Below, piece by piece: positions 8,394 to 17,640 of a stretch of DNA of 64,000 nucleotides. Source of the stretch: Acinetobacter sp. YWS30-1 (GTDB lineage: Bacteria > Pseudomonadota > Gammaproteobacteria > Pseudomonadales > Moraxellaceae). The notes below the pieces were generated by a model. It did not search any database. It was not told where the DNA came from and saw only the letters and a list, made by a program, of their open reading frames with translations. The first letter of the stretch is position 1. Each line of letters opens with the position of its first letter. Made by a program: the position numbers and the translations under genes. The DNA is taken from positions 2,418,001 through 2,482,000 of the forward strand of contig NZ_CP114606.1 of NCBI RefSeq assembly GCF_033558715.1, written 5' to 3'.

Positions 8394-9710
8394 ATGGCGT
8401 CTTCAGATTCTATCGTTGTAACAGAAACTACAGCAACCAATTCAAAATTTCGTGTTTTAACAGCAAGTTTAGTGGGCACTACAATCGAATTCTTCGATTT
8501 CTATATTTATGCCACAGCTGCCGTTATTATCTTCCCTTATCTGTTCTTCCCTACAAGTACAGATCCTATGACTGCGACTATTCAGTCGCTGGCAACCTTT
8601 GCGATTGCCTTTATTGCCCGTCCAATCGGTGCTGCACTCTTTGGTCATCTGGGAGACCGGATCGGACGTAAAGCGACACTGGTCGCGGCCTTGTTGACCA
8701 TGGGCCTTTCTACCGTTGCCATTGGTTTATTGCCAACTTATGCACAAATCGGTATTGCTGCGCCATTATTGCTGGCCCTTTGCCGTTTAGGCCAAGGTCT
8801 TGGTTTGGGTGGTGAATGGTCAGGTGCGGTTCTACTGGCAACTGAAAATGCGCCAGAAGGCAAACGTGCCTGGTATGGTATGTTCCCGCAACTTGGTGCA
8901 CCAATTGGCTTCATTCTGGCAACAGGTTCATTCTTGACGCTTGGCGCATTCATGTCTGAAGCAGAGTTCATGCAATGGGGCTGGCGTATTCCATTTATCT
9001 CTAGTGCGCTACTGGTGATTATAGGTTTATGGATTCGCTTGAAATTGCATGAAACCCCTGCATTCCAGAACGTGTTGAAAAAGCAGAAAGAAGTGAATGT
9101 ACCCTTCTTCGAAGTATTCAAAAAGCATTCTAAAATGCTGGTATTGGGTACCATCGCTGCGATCTGTACATTCGTGGTGTTCTACCTGACGACTGTATTC
9201 GCATTGCAATGGGGTACTAAACAGCTCGGCTATACACGTGAAGAATTCCTTCAATTGCAATTAGTTGCAACTTTGTGCTTTGCTGCATTTATTCCACTTT
9301 CAGCAGTACTTGCGGAAAAATTCGGTCGTAAGACAACTTCAATCGCGGTATGTGTGGTCTCTGCTATTTTCGGTATCTTCTTTGCCGATATGCTTGAATC
9401 AGGCAGTACGCTGGTTGTGTTCTTCTTCTTATGTATCGGCCTAGCGATCATGGGTCTAACTTATGGTCCGATTGGTACTGTATTGTCTGAAATCTTCCCG
9501 ACTTCAGTACGTTATACCGGTTCTGCACTGACCTTTAACCTGGCGGGTATTTTTGGTGCATCTTTCGCGCCATTGATTGCAACCAAACTGGCAACAACTT
9601 ATGGCTTGTCTGCAGTAGGTTATTACCTCACAGCAGCATCTATCCTGTCATTGCTTGCATTCTTGCTGATCCGTGAAACTAAAAATGATGATGTAAACAA
9701 TCAGATCTAA
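8394..9710 (+). CDS. MFS transporter, metabolite:H+ symporter (MHS) type
   Basis: A 438-residue, twelve-helix major-facilitator protein. It has the MHS-family opening 'VGTTIEFFDFYIYATAA' and the loop 2-3 signature 'GHLGDRIGRKATL'. Further family motifs are 'LCRLGQGLGLGGEWSGAVLLATENAP' and the second-half repeat 'LAEKFGRKTTS'. MHS proteins (ProP, ShiA, KgtP) import organic acids, betaines and similar solutes with protons; the substrate here is not predictable. It is a single-gene unit with an intrinsic terminator at 9740-9769. Confidence 0.88.
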   Translation: MASSDSIVVTETTATNSKFRVLTASLVGTTIEFFDFYIYATAAVIIFPYLFFPTSTDPMTATIQSLATFAIAFIARPIGAALFGHLGDRIGRKATLVAALLTMGLSTVAIGLLPTYAQIGIAAPLLLALCRLGQGLGLGGEWSGAVLLATENAPEGKRAWYGMFPQLGAPIGFILATGSFLTLGAFMSEAEFMQWGWRIPFISSALLVIIGLWIRLKLHETPAFQNVLKKQKEVNVPFFEVFKKHSKMLVLGTIAAICTFVVFYLTTVFALQWGTKQLGYTREEFLQLQLVATLCFAAFIPLSAVLAEKFGRKTTSIAVCVVSAIFGIFFADMLESGSTLVVFFFLCIGLAIMGLTYGPIGTVLSEIFPTSVRYTGSALTFNLAGIFGASFAPLIATKLATTYGLSAVGYYLTAASILSLLAFLLIRETKNDDVNNQI

Positions 9711-9739
9711 GGATCATGACAAATTAAGTCATCTCAATC

Positions 9740-9769
9740 AAAGCCAGCAGTTCACGCTGGCTTTTTTTT
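9740..9769 (+). terminator. Rho-independent terminator of the MHS transporter
   Basis: AAAGCCAGC and GCTGGCTTT form a 9-bp stem around a short loop, followed by a T-run. Confidence 0.85.
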
Positions 9770-9851
9770 ATGATTTCACAACAAAAACTTGCTACTTCTT
9801 TGCTGATATTTCGGGAACAATCAAATAAATAAAGCCAGAGAATGAGGCAGA

Positions 9852-10268
9852 GTGATGCAGGATCTTATTGAGCAACTTACTCAAGAACAGCTGGTAGATA
9901 TTGTGATTCTGCTAGAGGATGATAAAAAACTAGAAGCCATTCGCTATATCCGGACGCATACAGCTTTAGATGAATCACAGGCGATACAGGTCATTGATGA
10001 AATTGTCCGTGAACATGATCTGGCGCTGAATCGAGACAATAAAGGCAATATTGGCCCACGGTTCACTGATGATGCAGATGAAAATATTCCAGTGGTAACT
10101 ACACCTTTGGAAGTTCCAGATCATCCCAACCTGAGCATCGCTAAAGATACTGAGGTAGCTGCACAGCAAGTCGGCAAACGCGTACCCGGCCGTGAGATTG
10201 AAAAGAAAATCTGGATCACCGCAGCCATTATTTTACTGATTATTATTGTGCTCTGGTTGCTGCTTTAG
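9852..10268 (+). CDS. Putative tail-anchored protein with an L7/L12-like N-terminal segment
   Basis: A 138-residue protein of unknown function. Residues about 1-50 are helical and acidic. The stretch 'KKLEAIRYIRTHTALDESQAIQVIDEI' has the spacing of the C-terminal domain of ribosomal protein L7/L12 ('K...AI+.+R..TGL.L.EA...V'), a fold also used in stand-alone adaptor proteins. A disordered, proline-rich linker follows. The C-terminus is one hydrophobic helix ('IWITAAIILLIIIVLWLLL') ending at the stop codon, typical of tail-anchored inner-membrane proteins. The start could be the second codon (ATG ATG). It faces the convergent phosphoesterase gene with only 21 bases between stops and no clear hairpin. 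Confidence 0.72.
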   Translation: MMQDLIEQLTQEQLVDIVILLEDDKKLEAIRYIRTHTALDESQAIQVIDEIVREHDLALNRDNKGNIGPRFTDDADENIPVVTTPLEVPDHPNLSIAKDTEVAAQQVGKRVPGREIEKKIWITAAIILLIIIVLWLLL

Positions 10269-10289
10269 CAGCAGTAAATGAATCCTTTT

Positions 10290-11300
10290 TTATACCAATT
10301 CGATAATATCAATGGTTGGTGGTACGCGAAAACGAAATGGCACGCCCACCATACCCGTTCCCACAGTCACAAATACATCTGCATGTTCATGCCGGTATAG
10401 ACCTTTTTTATGGCCCAGAATGGAGACCTTTTTCATCACATAATCCGTCAGCCAAGGTAACTCGACCTGTCCGCCATGCGTATGCCCAGAAAGCATCAGT
10501 GGTCGTGTTGGCAATTTCGGCACCATATCCACGGTATCTGGATTATGTGACAGAATCACCCAAGGTTTGTCTTGAGGCAGATCCGGCATTGCGCGCATAT
10601 CGGTTTTTCCAGCCCAAAGATCCCCTACCCCGAGCAGACGGAATTCATCAAACTCAACAATCTGCCCTTCAATGTCCATAACCTGATTCACTTCCAGCGC
10701 ATAACGAAGCAATTCCTGAATAGGCGGACCAGGATACTGTTCATCATGATTCCCTGTCACCGAATATACCGGCGCATGAATTTCTTTCAAGACCGCCAAT
10801 TCCTGTGCCAGTTTATTTTCAGGTTCATAGGTCCAGTCCCCTGCAACCACCACCAAGTCCGGTTTCAGATGGTTCAGCTTATGTACAATCTGTCTTAACT
10901 GGCGCTCATGTCCGGAAAACAGACCAATATGTAAATCTGCAATCAGGGCAATCCGTACCGGTTTTTTAAGTTTCTGCTGAGGATTGATTTGATAAGGCGT
11001 GGTTTTAACCCGAATCAAATGCGGCTCGATAAAACGTGCATAACTGAGTACGGCACTAATCACGAAAATAAAAATAGACTCATGAATCGAATAGTAGCCC
11101 ATCCATCCTGCATAAATACTGAAGAACACCAACGGAATCAGTAAATAGGCCAGATAGAAAGCCAGCAGGTGACAAAACGCTTTAAAGGGATGAATGGTTT
11201 CTGTACGAGACTGACTCGACCAGGCCTGATACACTGCCCAAACGGCAAGAATGGCCATGCCTAGATAAAAATAAAAAAGTACGGAACTGGTATCCCACAT
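10290..11300 (-). CDS. Membrane-bound metallophosphoesterase
   Basis: About 336 residues from the ATG at 11300, which is preceded by AAGG; a longer frame to 11375 lacks support and runs into the divergent gene. The N-terminal ~110 residues hold three or four membrane helices. A calcineurin-like phosphoesterase domain follows with all metal-binding motifs: 'IADLHIG' (DxH), 'VVVAGDWTYE' (GDxx), 'VTGNHDEQY' (GNHD), 'ILSHNPDTV' and 'LSGHTHGGQVELPWL' (GHxH). The layout matches the YkuE/YaeI group; the natural substrate is uncertain. Confidence 0.85.
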   Translation of the reverse strand: MWDTSSVLFYFYLGMAILAVWAVYQAWSSQSRTETIHPFKAFCHLLAFYLAYLLIPLVFFSIYAGWMGYYSIHESIFIFVISAVLSYARFIEPHLIRVKTTPYQINPQQKLKKPVRIALIADLHIGLFSGHERQLRQIVHKLNHLKPDLVVVAGDWTYEPENKLAQELAVLKEIHAPVYSVTGNHDEQYPGPPIQELLRYALEVNQVMDIEGQIVEFDEFRLLGVGDLWAGKTDMRAMPDLPQDKPWVILSHNPDTVDMVPKLPTRPLMLSGHTHGGQVELPWLTDYVMKKVSILGHKKGLYRHEHADVFVTVGTGMVGVPFRFRVPPTIDIIELV

Positions 11301-11395
11301 AGATTTGCCTTGTCGAGTCGAGGAGCTGATTAGTGGCTTTATATTTATCTTTTCATAGCTGGCAATTATACTCAATCCAAATTTTTCAGTCTTTG

Positions 11396-13036
11396 ATGTT
11401 TATGGTAAATGCTCCCCACGCTTCCGCTCATTCAAAACCCTCTGGCTTATCAAAAGCTTACCGCTATAAAGCTGGCATTTTACTGAGCTGCAGCCTGGTA
11501 CTCGGCATTCCTGCTTGCAGTACGCTGCCTCCGCAAACTGAACAGCCTAGCCGGATGGCATTTGAAACGGATACCTCGCAAACCAGTCTGGCCCAGATTG
11601 TTGAACCTTTACGTCGGCAGAATATTGGCCTGACCGGTTATCACGTGTTACCAGATCCGCTCGAAGCACTCGCTGCACGTATCCAGCTGATTAATAAAGC
11701 GGAACGCAGTCTGGATCTGCAATATTACATCTGGGATAACGACCGTATTGGTGCACTGGCTCTGCATGCCCTCATTCAGGCAGCAGACCGTGGCGTCAAA
11801 GTCCGTTTGTTGATGGATGATAACAATGCCAAGAAAATGGAAGGTATTTATCTGGCACTAGATCAGCACCAGAATATTGAGGTCAAACTGTATAACCCCT
11901 ACCGTTTCCGTAAATACCGTGCCATGGATATGCTGCTGGATCTAAAACGGATCAACCGCCGCATGCACAACAAAAGCTTTATTGCCGATAACCAGATTGC
12001 CCTGATTGGTGGCCGTAATATGAGTAGCCAGTATTATAACGTCAGTGACAGTTATCAGTTCTCTGATGTAGATGTGATGCTGGTCGGTGCCGCTTCTGAC
12101 GAAATCATTCATTCTTTTGATGAATACTGGAATGATGATTATGCCTATCCGGTTCGGCAGATTGTTAATCCTCGTCATCATACGCTACGCTACCCGAGCC
12201 TGAAACAGCAGCTGGAAGAATATAGCCATGATACTGCAATCCAGAACTACCTGAATCTGGCCAATCGTTCACAGGCTTTCGATAAATGGCTGGAACACAA
12301 CATTCAACTTGATTGGGTAGAAGCTGAAGTCGTCAAAGATCCACCAAGTAAAATCAAGTCAAAGGCTAAGACTGAAGATCACTTGAACTTCCAGTTATTA
12401 CAGCATCTGGAAAAACCGGAAGAAAGTGTGGATATCGTGTCGGCCTATTTTGTACCGGAAAAACAGGGTGCAGAACGTCTCAAGAAATTGGCTTCAGAAG
12501 ATGTCAAAGTTCGAGTACTGACCAATTCTTATAAGGCCAATGACGTGCCGCTGGTCCATGCCTTTTATGCTAAATATCGTCAGGAATTGCTAGAAAATGA
12601 TGTAAAACTTTACGAGTTTTTGGCCGCGCCAGATGCCGACAACCTGAATGCCAATACTGAAGAGCTGGCACAAAAAGCGAAGGTCAGCTTAAAAGGCCTG
12701 AGCCGTTCCAGCCTGCATGCCAAATTGATGGCCATTGACCAGAAACAGGTATTTATTGGTTCTTTTAATTTCGATCCACGCTCAGCTTATTTGAATACTG
12801 AAATTGGCGTATTGCTAAATAGTCCTAATCTGGCCCGTGCGGTACACGAAACCATGGACAAGAATTTAAGCAAGTATGCCTATAAGTTGGTTCTGGATGC
12901 CAACCAGAACATTAACTGGAAAATCCGCAATGCCAAAGGTGAAACAAAGACCTTTAAAAAAGAGCCAGGAATGAAGTGGTATCAAAAAGCCTCAATAAAA
13001 TTCCTGTCGATACTCCCGATCGAAGGTTTTATGTAA
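11396..13036 (+). CDS. Phospholipase D family lipoprotein (ClsC/YmdC-like)
   Basis: About 546 residues from the ATG at 11396 (the ATG at 11402 is also possible). A basic N-terminus and hydrophobic stretch end in '...LVLGIPAC', a plausible though not ideal lipobox. Two HKD motifs identify the phospholipase D fold: 'HNKSFIADNQIALIGGRN' and 'HAKLMAIDQKQVFIGSFNFDPRS', each with H-x-K-x4-D. This architecture fits cardiolipin synthase C-like enzymes that join two phospholipids, or a related phosphodiesterase. It is divergent from the membrane phosphoesterase gene and convergent with the acyltransferase, so three membrane-lipid or phosphoester genes lie together. Confidence 0.85.
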   Translation: MFMVNAPHASAHSKPSGLSKAYRYKAGILLSCSLVLGIPACSTLPPQTEQPSRMAFETDTSQTSLAQIVEPLRRQNIGLTGYHVLPDPLEALAARIQLINKAERSLDLQYYIWDNDRIGALALHALIQAADRGVKVRLLMDDNNAKKMEGIYLALDQHQNIEVKLYNPYRFRKYRAMDMLLDLKRINRRMHNKSFIADNQIALIGGRNMSSQYYNVSDSYQFSDVDVMLVGAASDEIIHSFDEYWNDDYAYPVRQIVNPRHHTLRYPSLKQQLEEYSHDTAIQNYLNLANRSQAFDKWLEHNIQLDWVEAEVVKDPPSKIKSKAKTEDHLNFQLLQHLEKPEESVDIVSAYFVPEKQGAERLKKLASEDVKVRVLTNSYKANDVPLVHAFYAKYRQELLENDVKLYEFLAAPDADNLNANTEELAQKAKVSLKGLSRSSLHAKLMAIDQKQVFIGSFNFDPRSAYLNTEIGVLLNSPNLARAVHETMDKNLSKYAYKLVLDANQNINWKIRNAKGETKTFKKEPGMKWYQKASIKFLSILPIEGFM

Positions 13037-13060
13037 TGAATATCTCTGAGTATTTCTAAT

Positions 13061-13088
13061 AAAAAAGCCTCTTAATGAGGCTTTTTTA
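13061..13088. terminator. Bidirectional terminator between convergent genes
   Basis: AAAAAAGCCTC, loop TTAAT, GAGGCTTTTTT. It sits after the phospholipase D-like stop and overlaps the last codons of the acyltransferase on the other strand. Confidence 0.83.
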
Positions 13089-13881
13089 ATACTTTGATTT
13101 GTAACCTTTGCAAACCTTCTAGCATATTTTCATGTACTAATGCAGTCAGGCTTTCTACTGTATGCCCTTCAGTCGAAATTGCTGGTAAGGCCATCAGATG
13201 AGCTGTCACTTTAGGCATTTCCAGAACATTCTGTACATGTTTGGCAAAACTGATGTTCCCAATAAAAGGCGCCACCATATCCAGTTCACCCTGCTGATTC
13301 ACATAACAGATCAGACAGATTTGTACCGGACGTTGCGCTTCAATCGCTGCACCCAGAATACGTCCATAAATTTTTTTAATTGAGCGTCCATCAGATGTGG
13401 TCGCTTCAGGAAAAAACAGGACTGGAATATTCTGTTTCAGGAAGCCGGTAATCTGTTCACGGATTCTGACCGAATCTCCTGAACCACGCTTGATAAATAA
13501 GGTGCCACCACCTTTAGCCAGCTTGCCTAGAATTGGCCAATTTTCAATTTCAGCTTTGGCCAGAAAAAACACTCGCGCGCCTGAACCCAAAACGGCGATA
13601 TCCAGCCAGGACACATGATTGCTCACCCATAATGCCGGCTCACGTGGAATCACGCCATGGACCTGAACCTCAATATTAAATACCTTGCACAACTGGCGAC
13701 AGAAATACTGCACATATCGGGTATTGTTCGGATTATTCGGATCTTTATACAAACCATGACGGTAAACCAGATAAAACCCCTGGCTGATGGCTGCTAATGC
13801 AGAAGTCGTTTTTCTTGTATAAAGAAAGAATTTTGCAAAACCTTGTATCTCAGGTGATTGATTTTGTACAGTCGAGTTCAT
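13072..13881 (-). CDS. Lysophospholipid acyltransferase (PlsC-like)
   Basis: A 269-residue member of the PlsC/LPLAT family. Catalytic block I is 'SNHVSWLDI' (H-x4-D). Block II-like residues are 'LFIKRG' and block III is 'LFFPEATTSDG', an FPE-x-T variant. Family enzymes transfer an acyl chain to lysophosphatidic acid or another lysolipid or ornithine-type acceptor at the inner membrane. No strong transmembrane helix is obvious beyond a weak N-terminal segment. The 3' end carries the terminator hairpin. Confidence 0.85.
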   Translation of the reverse strand: MNSTVQNQSPEIQGFAKFFLYTRKTTSALAAISQGFYLVYRHGLYKDPNNPNNTRYVQYFCRQLCKVFNIEVQVHGVIPREPALWVSNHVSWLDIAVLGSGARVFFLAKAEIENWPILGKLAKGGGTLFIKRGSGDSVRIREQITGFLKQNIPVLFFPEATTSDGRSIKKIYGRILGAAIEAQRPVQICLICYVNQQGELDMVAPFIGNISFAKHVQNVLEMPKVTAHLMALPAISTEGHTVESLTALVHENMLEGLQRLQIKVLKKPH

Positions 13882-14070
13882 AAAAAGATCACTAAATCCT
13901 AAACAAGATACAGGGAATATCCACGAATTAAACCCATTTTATACTGTTCATGTCCAACTTGCATTGATAATAAAAAACGACCAAGTACATCTATATTTTC
14001 AATTTAAATTCATTAAATGAATTAAATAAAATAAATCAATCGAAATATTAGATTAAAAAGGATGCTCATC

Positions 14071-14202
14071 ATGCAAGATGAAACAGTGAAATCAGCTGAG
14101 ATGATTCGGCCCTTAAAAGTATTGAGCTATATCTTGGGGGGTACCCTGTTATATACGGCGCTGCTCGTAACACTTGCACAACTGTTTGTCACGGCACTCT
14201 AA
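14071..14202 (+). CDS. Putative 43-residue single-pass membrane protein
   Basis: A short frame in the otherwise empty 13882-14278 gap. The start ATG at 14071 has AAAAGGA 8-9 bases upstream; an in-frame ATG at 14062 has no such site. The product begins with a polar head (about residues 1-12, including 'MQDETVKSAEM') and then a hydrophobic helix ('LSYILGGTLLYTALLVTLAQLFV'). This is the usual design of bacterial small membrane proteins. I do not recognise it, and no terminator follows before hflX. Confidence 0.5.
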   Translation: MQDETVKSAEMIRPLKVLSYILGGTLLYTALLVTLAQLFVTAL

Positions 14203-14278
14203 AACAAAGCCTGCTATTTCAGTATCTGTAAAGTTCATTTTCAACTAAAATGAAGTTTTCAACTGGAGATTGGCCTGA

Positions 14279-15619
14279 GTGGAATATTTTGAGCAACATC
14301 AGGGAAAAGAACGCGTCATACTGGTCAGTGTGAGCGTACAAATGCTGGATGACCTTGATGCTGAAGAGTTTCATCTGTTAGCTCAATCTGCAAATGCCGA
14401 AATTCTGGAACATCTCTTTGTTCAACGCTTAAAACCGGATGCCAAATTTTTTGTGGGTTCAGGAAAAGCAGAAGAAATTGCTGAACGGGTCAAAGAATTG
14501 GATGCCAATCTGGTCATCTTCGATCATGCGCTGACACCTGCCCAAGCACGTAACCTTGAAAATGTGGTGCATTGCCGGGTGGTTGATCGTACCGAACTCA
14601 TCCTCGATATTTTTGCACAGCGTGCCCGTACCTATGAAGGTAAACTGCAAGTTGAACTGGCACAATTACAGCATCTGTCTTCACGACTGGTTCGTAGTCG
14701 TACCAATCTGGATAGCCAGAAAGGCGGGATCGGTCTGCGTGGTCCGGGTGAAACCCTGCTAGAAACAGATCGCCGTTTATTGCGTATCCGCATGGGACAG
14801 CTTAAAACCAAAATAGAAAAAGTCCGTCAAACCCGTATTCAGGGCCGTGTTGCTCGGCAAAAAGCGGCTGTTCCAACCGTGTCTTTAGTAGGTTATACCA
14901 ATGCGGGAAAATCTACCTTATTCAATATTCTGGCCGATAGCGATGTTTATGCAGCAGACCAACTATTTGCGACTCTGGATCCAACTTTAAGACGCCTGCA
15001 ATGGGACGGCGTCGGTAATCTGGTACTGGCAGATACGGTAGGCTTTGTGCGTAATCTTTCGCATTCACTGGTCGAATCTTTTAAAGCCACACTGGAAGAA
15101 ACCGTTGAAGCCACCCTGCTTTTGCATGTGATTGATTCCAGCAGTCCGGAAATGCTTGAACAAATTGAAGCCGTTGAAAAGGTGCTCAAGGAAATTGGTG
15201 CCGACGTCCCGGTGTTACGAGTTTATAATAAAATCGACTGTAGCGGTGAAGATGCCAAAATCATTTATCGCCAGCCCGGTCAGCCTGAACGGGTCTATGT
15301 TTCAGCACATAGTGGTGAAGGTCTGGATCTGTTACGCAAAGCCGTGCATGAAGCATTAATGGGTCAGATTCAGCACTTTGAACTGGTATTGAAACCTGCC
15401 TATGGCAAACTGCGCAATCAACTTTATGCGCTGAACGTGATTCAGTCTGAACATTATGATGATGAAGGTCAGTTACATATCGATGTACGGATTGCACCTC
15501 CGAAGCTGGAACAGTTGATCAAACAGGCTCATTTACCGATAGAAGAAATTCTGGGATCTCAAGCACTTCAATTCCAGCGTCCACTTGAAGAGTTTGAAAT
15601 CCAGCGTAAGATCGAGTAA
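14279..15619 (+). CDS. hflX: GTPase HflX
   Basis: A 446-residue ribosome-associated GTPase of the Obg-HflX superfamily. The N-terminal HflX domain includes 'KPDAKFFVGSGKAEEIAE' and the signature 'GIGLRGPGETLLETDRRLLR'. The GTPase domain has G1 'GYTNAGKST', G3 'DTVGFVRNL', G4 'NKID' and G5 'VSAHSGEG'. HflX splits stalled 70S ribosomes after stress. Translation starts at GTG (14279) behind GGAG. It is followed closely by lrgA/lrgB-like genes rather than hflK/hflC as in E. coli. Confidence 0.95.
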   Translation: MEYFEQHQGKERVILVSVSVQMLDDLDAEEFHLLAQSANAEILEHLFVQRLKPDAKFFVGSGKAEEIAERVKELDANLVIFDHALTPAQARNLENVVHCRVVDRTELILDIFAQRARTYEGKLQVELAQLQHLSSRLVRSRTNLDSQKGGIGLRGPGETLLETDRRLLRIRMGQLKTKIEKVRQTRIQGRVARQKAAVPTVSLVGYTNAGKSTLFNILADSDVYAADQLFATLDPTLRRLQWDGVGNLVLADTVGFVRNLSHSLVESFKATLEETVEATLLLHVIDSSSPEMLEQIEAVEKVLKEIGADVPVLRVYNKIDCSGEDAKIIYRQPGQPERVYVSAHSGEGLDLLRKAVHEALMGQIQHFELVLKPAYGKLRNQLYALNVIQSEHYDDEGQLHIDVRIAPPKLEQLIKQAHLPIEEILGSQALQFQRPLEEFEIQRKIE

Positions 15620-15641
15620 AACTTGATAAGTAAACTTTTAA

Positions 15642-16025
15642 ATGACATCACCAATGAACTGGATAAAACATATTGACTGGCCAGCATGGATCAGCACTCT
15701 CCTCTTAATTATTGTATTTCGTGAAGCTTCAGTCTGGCTAATGACCCAGCTAGATCATCCTGAATTGGGCAACCTGGTCGGACTCATCAGCCTGCTAGTC
15801 ACCTTATTTGCCTGGCGCTATTTTGGCAAAATTCCAGCGCGTCTGGTGGATACTAATAACAAGCTGATGAAAGAAAGTGCCTTCGCTTTTTTACCGATTA
15901 GTGCAGGCGCGCTAATTATGTTGATGCATATGGGACAAAAAATTCCGGCCTTTATGCTGGTGTTATGCCTGAGTACTCTGCTCCCTCTTTGGATCTACGC
16001 CAAAATGGCAAAACGCTGGTTATAG
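15642..16025 (+). CDS. CidA/LrgA-family membrane protein
   Basis: 127 residues with four hydrophobic helices and the family segment 'FLPISAGALIMLMHM'. LrgA/CidA proteins resemble holins and work with LrgB/CidB; they are linked to murein hydrolase control and, in several bacteria, to pyruvate or small-metabolite transport. The partner gene begins 9 bases after this stop. An in-frame ATG four codons later (15654) is an alternative start. Confidence 0.85.
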   Translation: MTSPMNWIKHIDWPAWISTLLLIIVFREASVWLMTQLDHPELGNLVGLISLLVTLFAWRYFGKIPARLVDTNNKLMKESAFAFLPISAGALIMLMHMGQKIPAFMLVLCLSTLLPLWIYAKMAKRWL

Positions 16026-16034
16026 GAGTCGCAC

Positions 16035-16709
16035 ATGTTTTCTGTTCTTTATGGCTTTGCGATTACCTTAATTGCTTATCTGCTTGCCAAACCCTGCAAT
16101 CGTATTATTCCGCAAATTCCTGTGATTGTGTTTAGCATGTTCCTAGTGCTGGTGATTTTATTGGTGCTGGGTATTCCTTATGAGCATTATATGGATGAGG
16201 TCAATCCACTGTTTAACCATTTGCTTGGTTATGTCACAGTTGCACTGGCGATTCCGCTAGCCGCCATGCGTTATGATGACCTGCCACTGAAAGCTATTGT
16301 CGGAATTCTGGTTTTTGCCAGTATCAGTGCGGTCGCCTTACCGATGGGTCTCGCCTATTTACTACATATGTCTTCTGGCGACATCATGGCCTTTGCCACC
16401 CGTGCAGTCACGACACCAATTGCAATTAATATTGCGACCTTACTGGAGGCACCTGTTAGTCTGGCCATTCTGATCGTCATTTTGTCTGGCGTAATTGGTG
16501 CAGCATTTTCACCATTTATTTTACGACATATCAATGATGAGCGTGCTTCAGGTCTGGCTCTAGGTCTAGCAGCACATGCGATTGGTACAGCTCAAGCCTG
16601 GCAGCGTGGCAGTGTTGCCGGACGTTATGCTACGTTTGGCATGGCAGTGAATGCCGTTTTTACTGCGATCTGGTTGCCAACTTTTATACTTTATCTGCAA
16701 AAAATGTGA
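16035..16709 (+). CDS. CidB/LrgB-family membrane protein
   Basis: 224 residues and about seven transmembrane helices. The conserved LrgB core 'ATRAVTTPIAINIATLLEAP' and 'GLALGLAAHAIGTAQAWQRG' (the H-x-x-G-T-x-x-A motif) are intact. The gene is preceded by AGGAG and co-transcribed with the LrgA-like gene. The two are expected to form one export or transport unit. Confidence 0.9.
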   Translation: MFSVLYGFAITLIAYLLAKPCNRIIPQIPVIVFSMFLVLVILLVLGIPYEHYMDEVNPLFNHLLGYVTVALAIPLAAMRYDDLPLKAIVGILVFASISAVALPMGLAYLLHMSSGDIMAFATRAVTTPIAINIATLLEAPVSLAILIVILSGVIGAAFSPFILRHINDERASGLALGLAAHAIGTAQAWQRGSVAGRYATFGMAVNAVFTAIWLPTFILYLQKM

Positions 16710-16796
16710 CTCATCAATCAATATTTAACGTTTGTTTCTGAATGAAACTATTCTTACTATAGGGAAATAAAGAATTTTTCACTCAGGAACAGACCT

Positions 16797-17243
16797 ATGA
16801 AAAAGGTTCAATTATTATCCGTTTTAGCCCTGACCTTTTTCAGTCATCTGGCTTTCGCTTCCGATATTTCAGGTACCTGGAGAAGTATTGACGATAAAAC
16901 AGGATCAGCTAAAGCAATTCTGGAAATTCGTGAAACTTCAAATGGTGTTTATACTGCCAAAATTACCAAGATCACGCCTCGTCCTGGCTACACACCACGC
17001 GAAACCTGTGTTTCCTGTCCTGCACCTTATACCAATAAACCGATTCTTGGTCTGGATGTACTCACCGGCTTAAAAGATGCAGGTAATAATAATTTCTCTC
17101 AGGGCAAACTGATTGACCCTTTATCTGGCAATATTTATAACACCAAAGCTAAATTAAGTGCCAATGGCAAACGTCTAACCCTACGTGGTTATGTGGGTGT
17201 TTCAGCCTTAGGACGCAGCCAGACTTGGATTAAACAAGATTAA
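16797..17243 (+). CDS. DUF2147 secreted protein, paralog 1
   Basis: 148 residues with a clear Sec signal peptide (MKK start, hydrophobic core, cleavage after '...HLAFA'). The DUF2147 domain starts 'ISGTWRSIDDKTG', contains a C-x-x-C-P motif ('CVSCPAPYT') and ends 'LRGYVGVSALGRSQTW'. The family is periplasmic or extracytoplasmic, beta-rich and of unknown function. It is the first of three paralogs in this stretch. It differs from the others in the middle ('DAGNNNFSQGKLIDPLSG'). Confidence 0.88.
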   Translation: MKKVQLLSVLALTFFSHLAFASDISGTWRSIDDKTGSAKAILEIRETSNGVYTAKITKITPRPGYTPRETCVSCPAPYTNKPILGLDVLTGLKDAGNNNFSQGKLIDPLSGNIYNTKAKLSANGKRLTLRGYVGVSALGRSQTWIKQD

Positions 17244-17409
17244 TTCATGACTTAGTGCACAGAAGCTTGCATTTTCATGCATTAAGTTGTATCAATATTA
17301 GACAGATGCTTTTTTTATACAATATAAAACATGCATATAAATATTAGATTCATTTGCTTTAACAGGCTTAGCATCAAACGGATTTTGATGGGCAATATAA
17401 GGAGATAGA

Positions 17410-17580
17410 ATGCAAGACATTACCATGTTAAAGATCTTACTGAATTTCTCTGCTTTTACTGAAAATTCAGCCACAAAGCAATTAACATCGGCATATTTCT
17501 GTCATGGGGAATCAACAGGGTTAAAGCAGATTGATCGAGCAATCTGCAACGCTCATTACTCTAAAATCAACCAAAATTAA
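17410..17580 (+). CDS. Putative 56-residue protein between DUF2147 genes
   Basis: A short frame with a strong ribosome site, AAGGAG at 17399-17404, five bases before the ATG. The product (about 56 residues) starts 'MQDITMLKILLNFSAF' and contains two cysteines and a mixed polar tail. It shows no membrane helix or domain I can name. The quality of the ribosome site is the main argument for translation. The remaining sequence to 17640 shows nothing else clear. Confidence 0.4.
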   Translation: MQDITMLKILLNFSAFTENSATKQLTSAYFCHGESTGLKQIDRAICNAHYSKINQN

Positions 17581-17640
17581 AAAACCACACGCTTGTGTTT
17601 GGGATAGTTTGTTTCATCTATGAAAAAAGGATAAATATAA

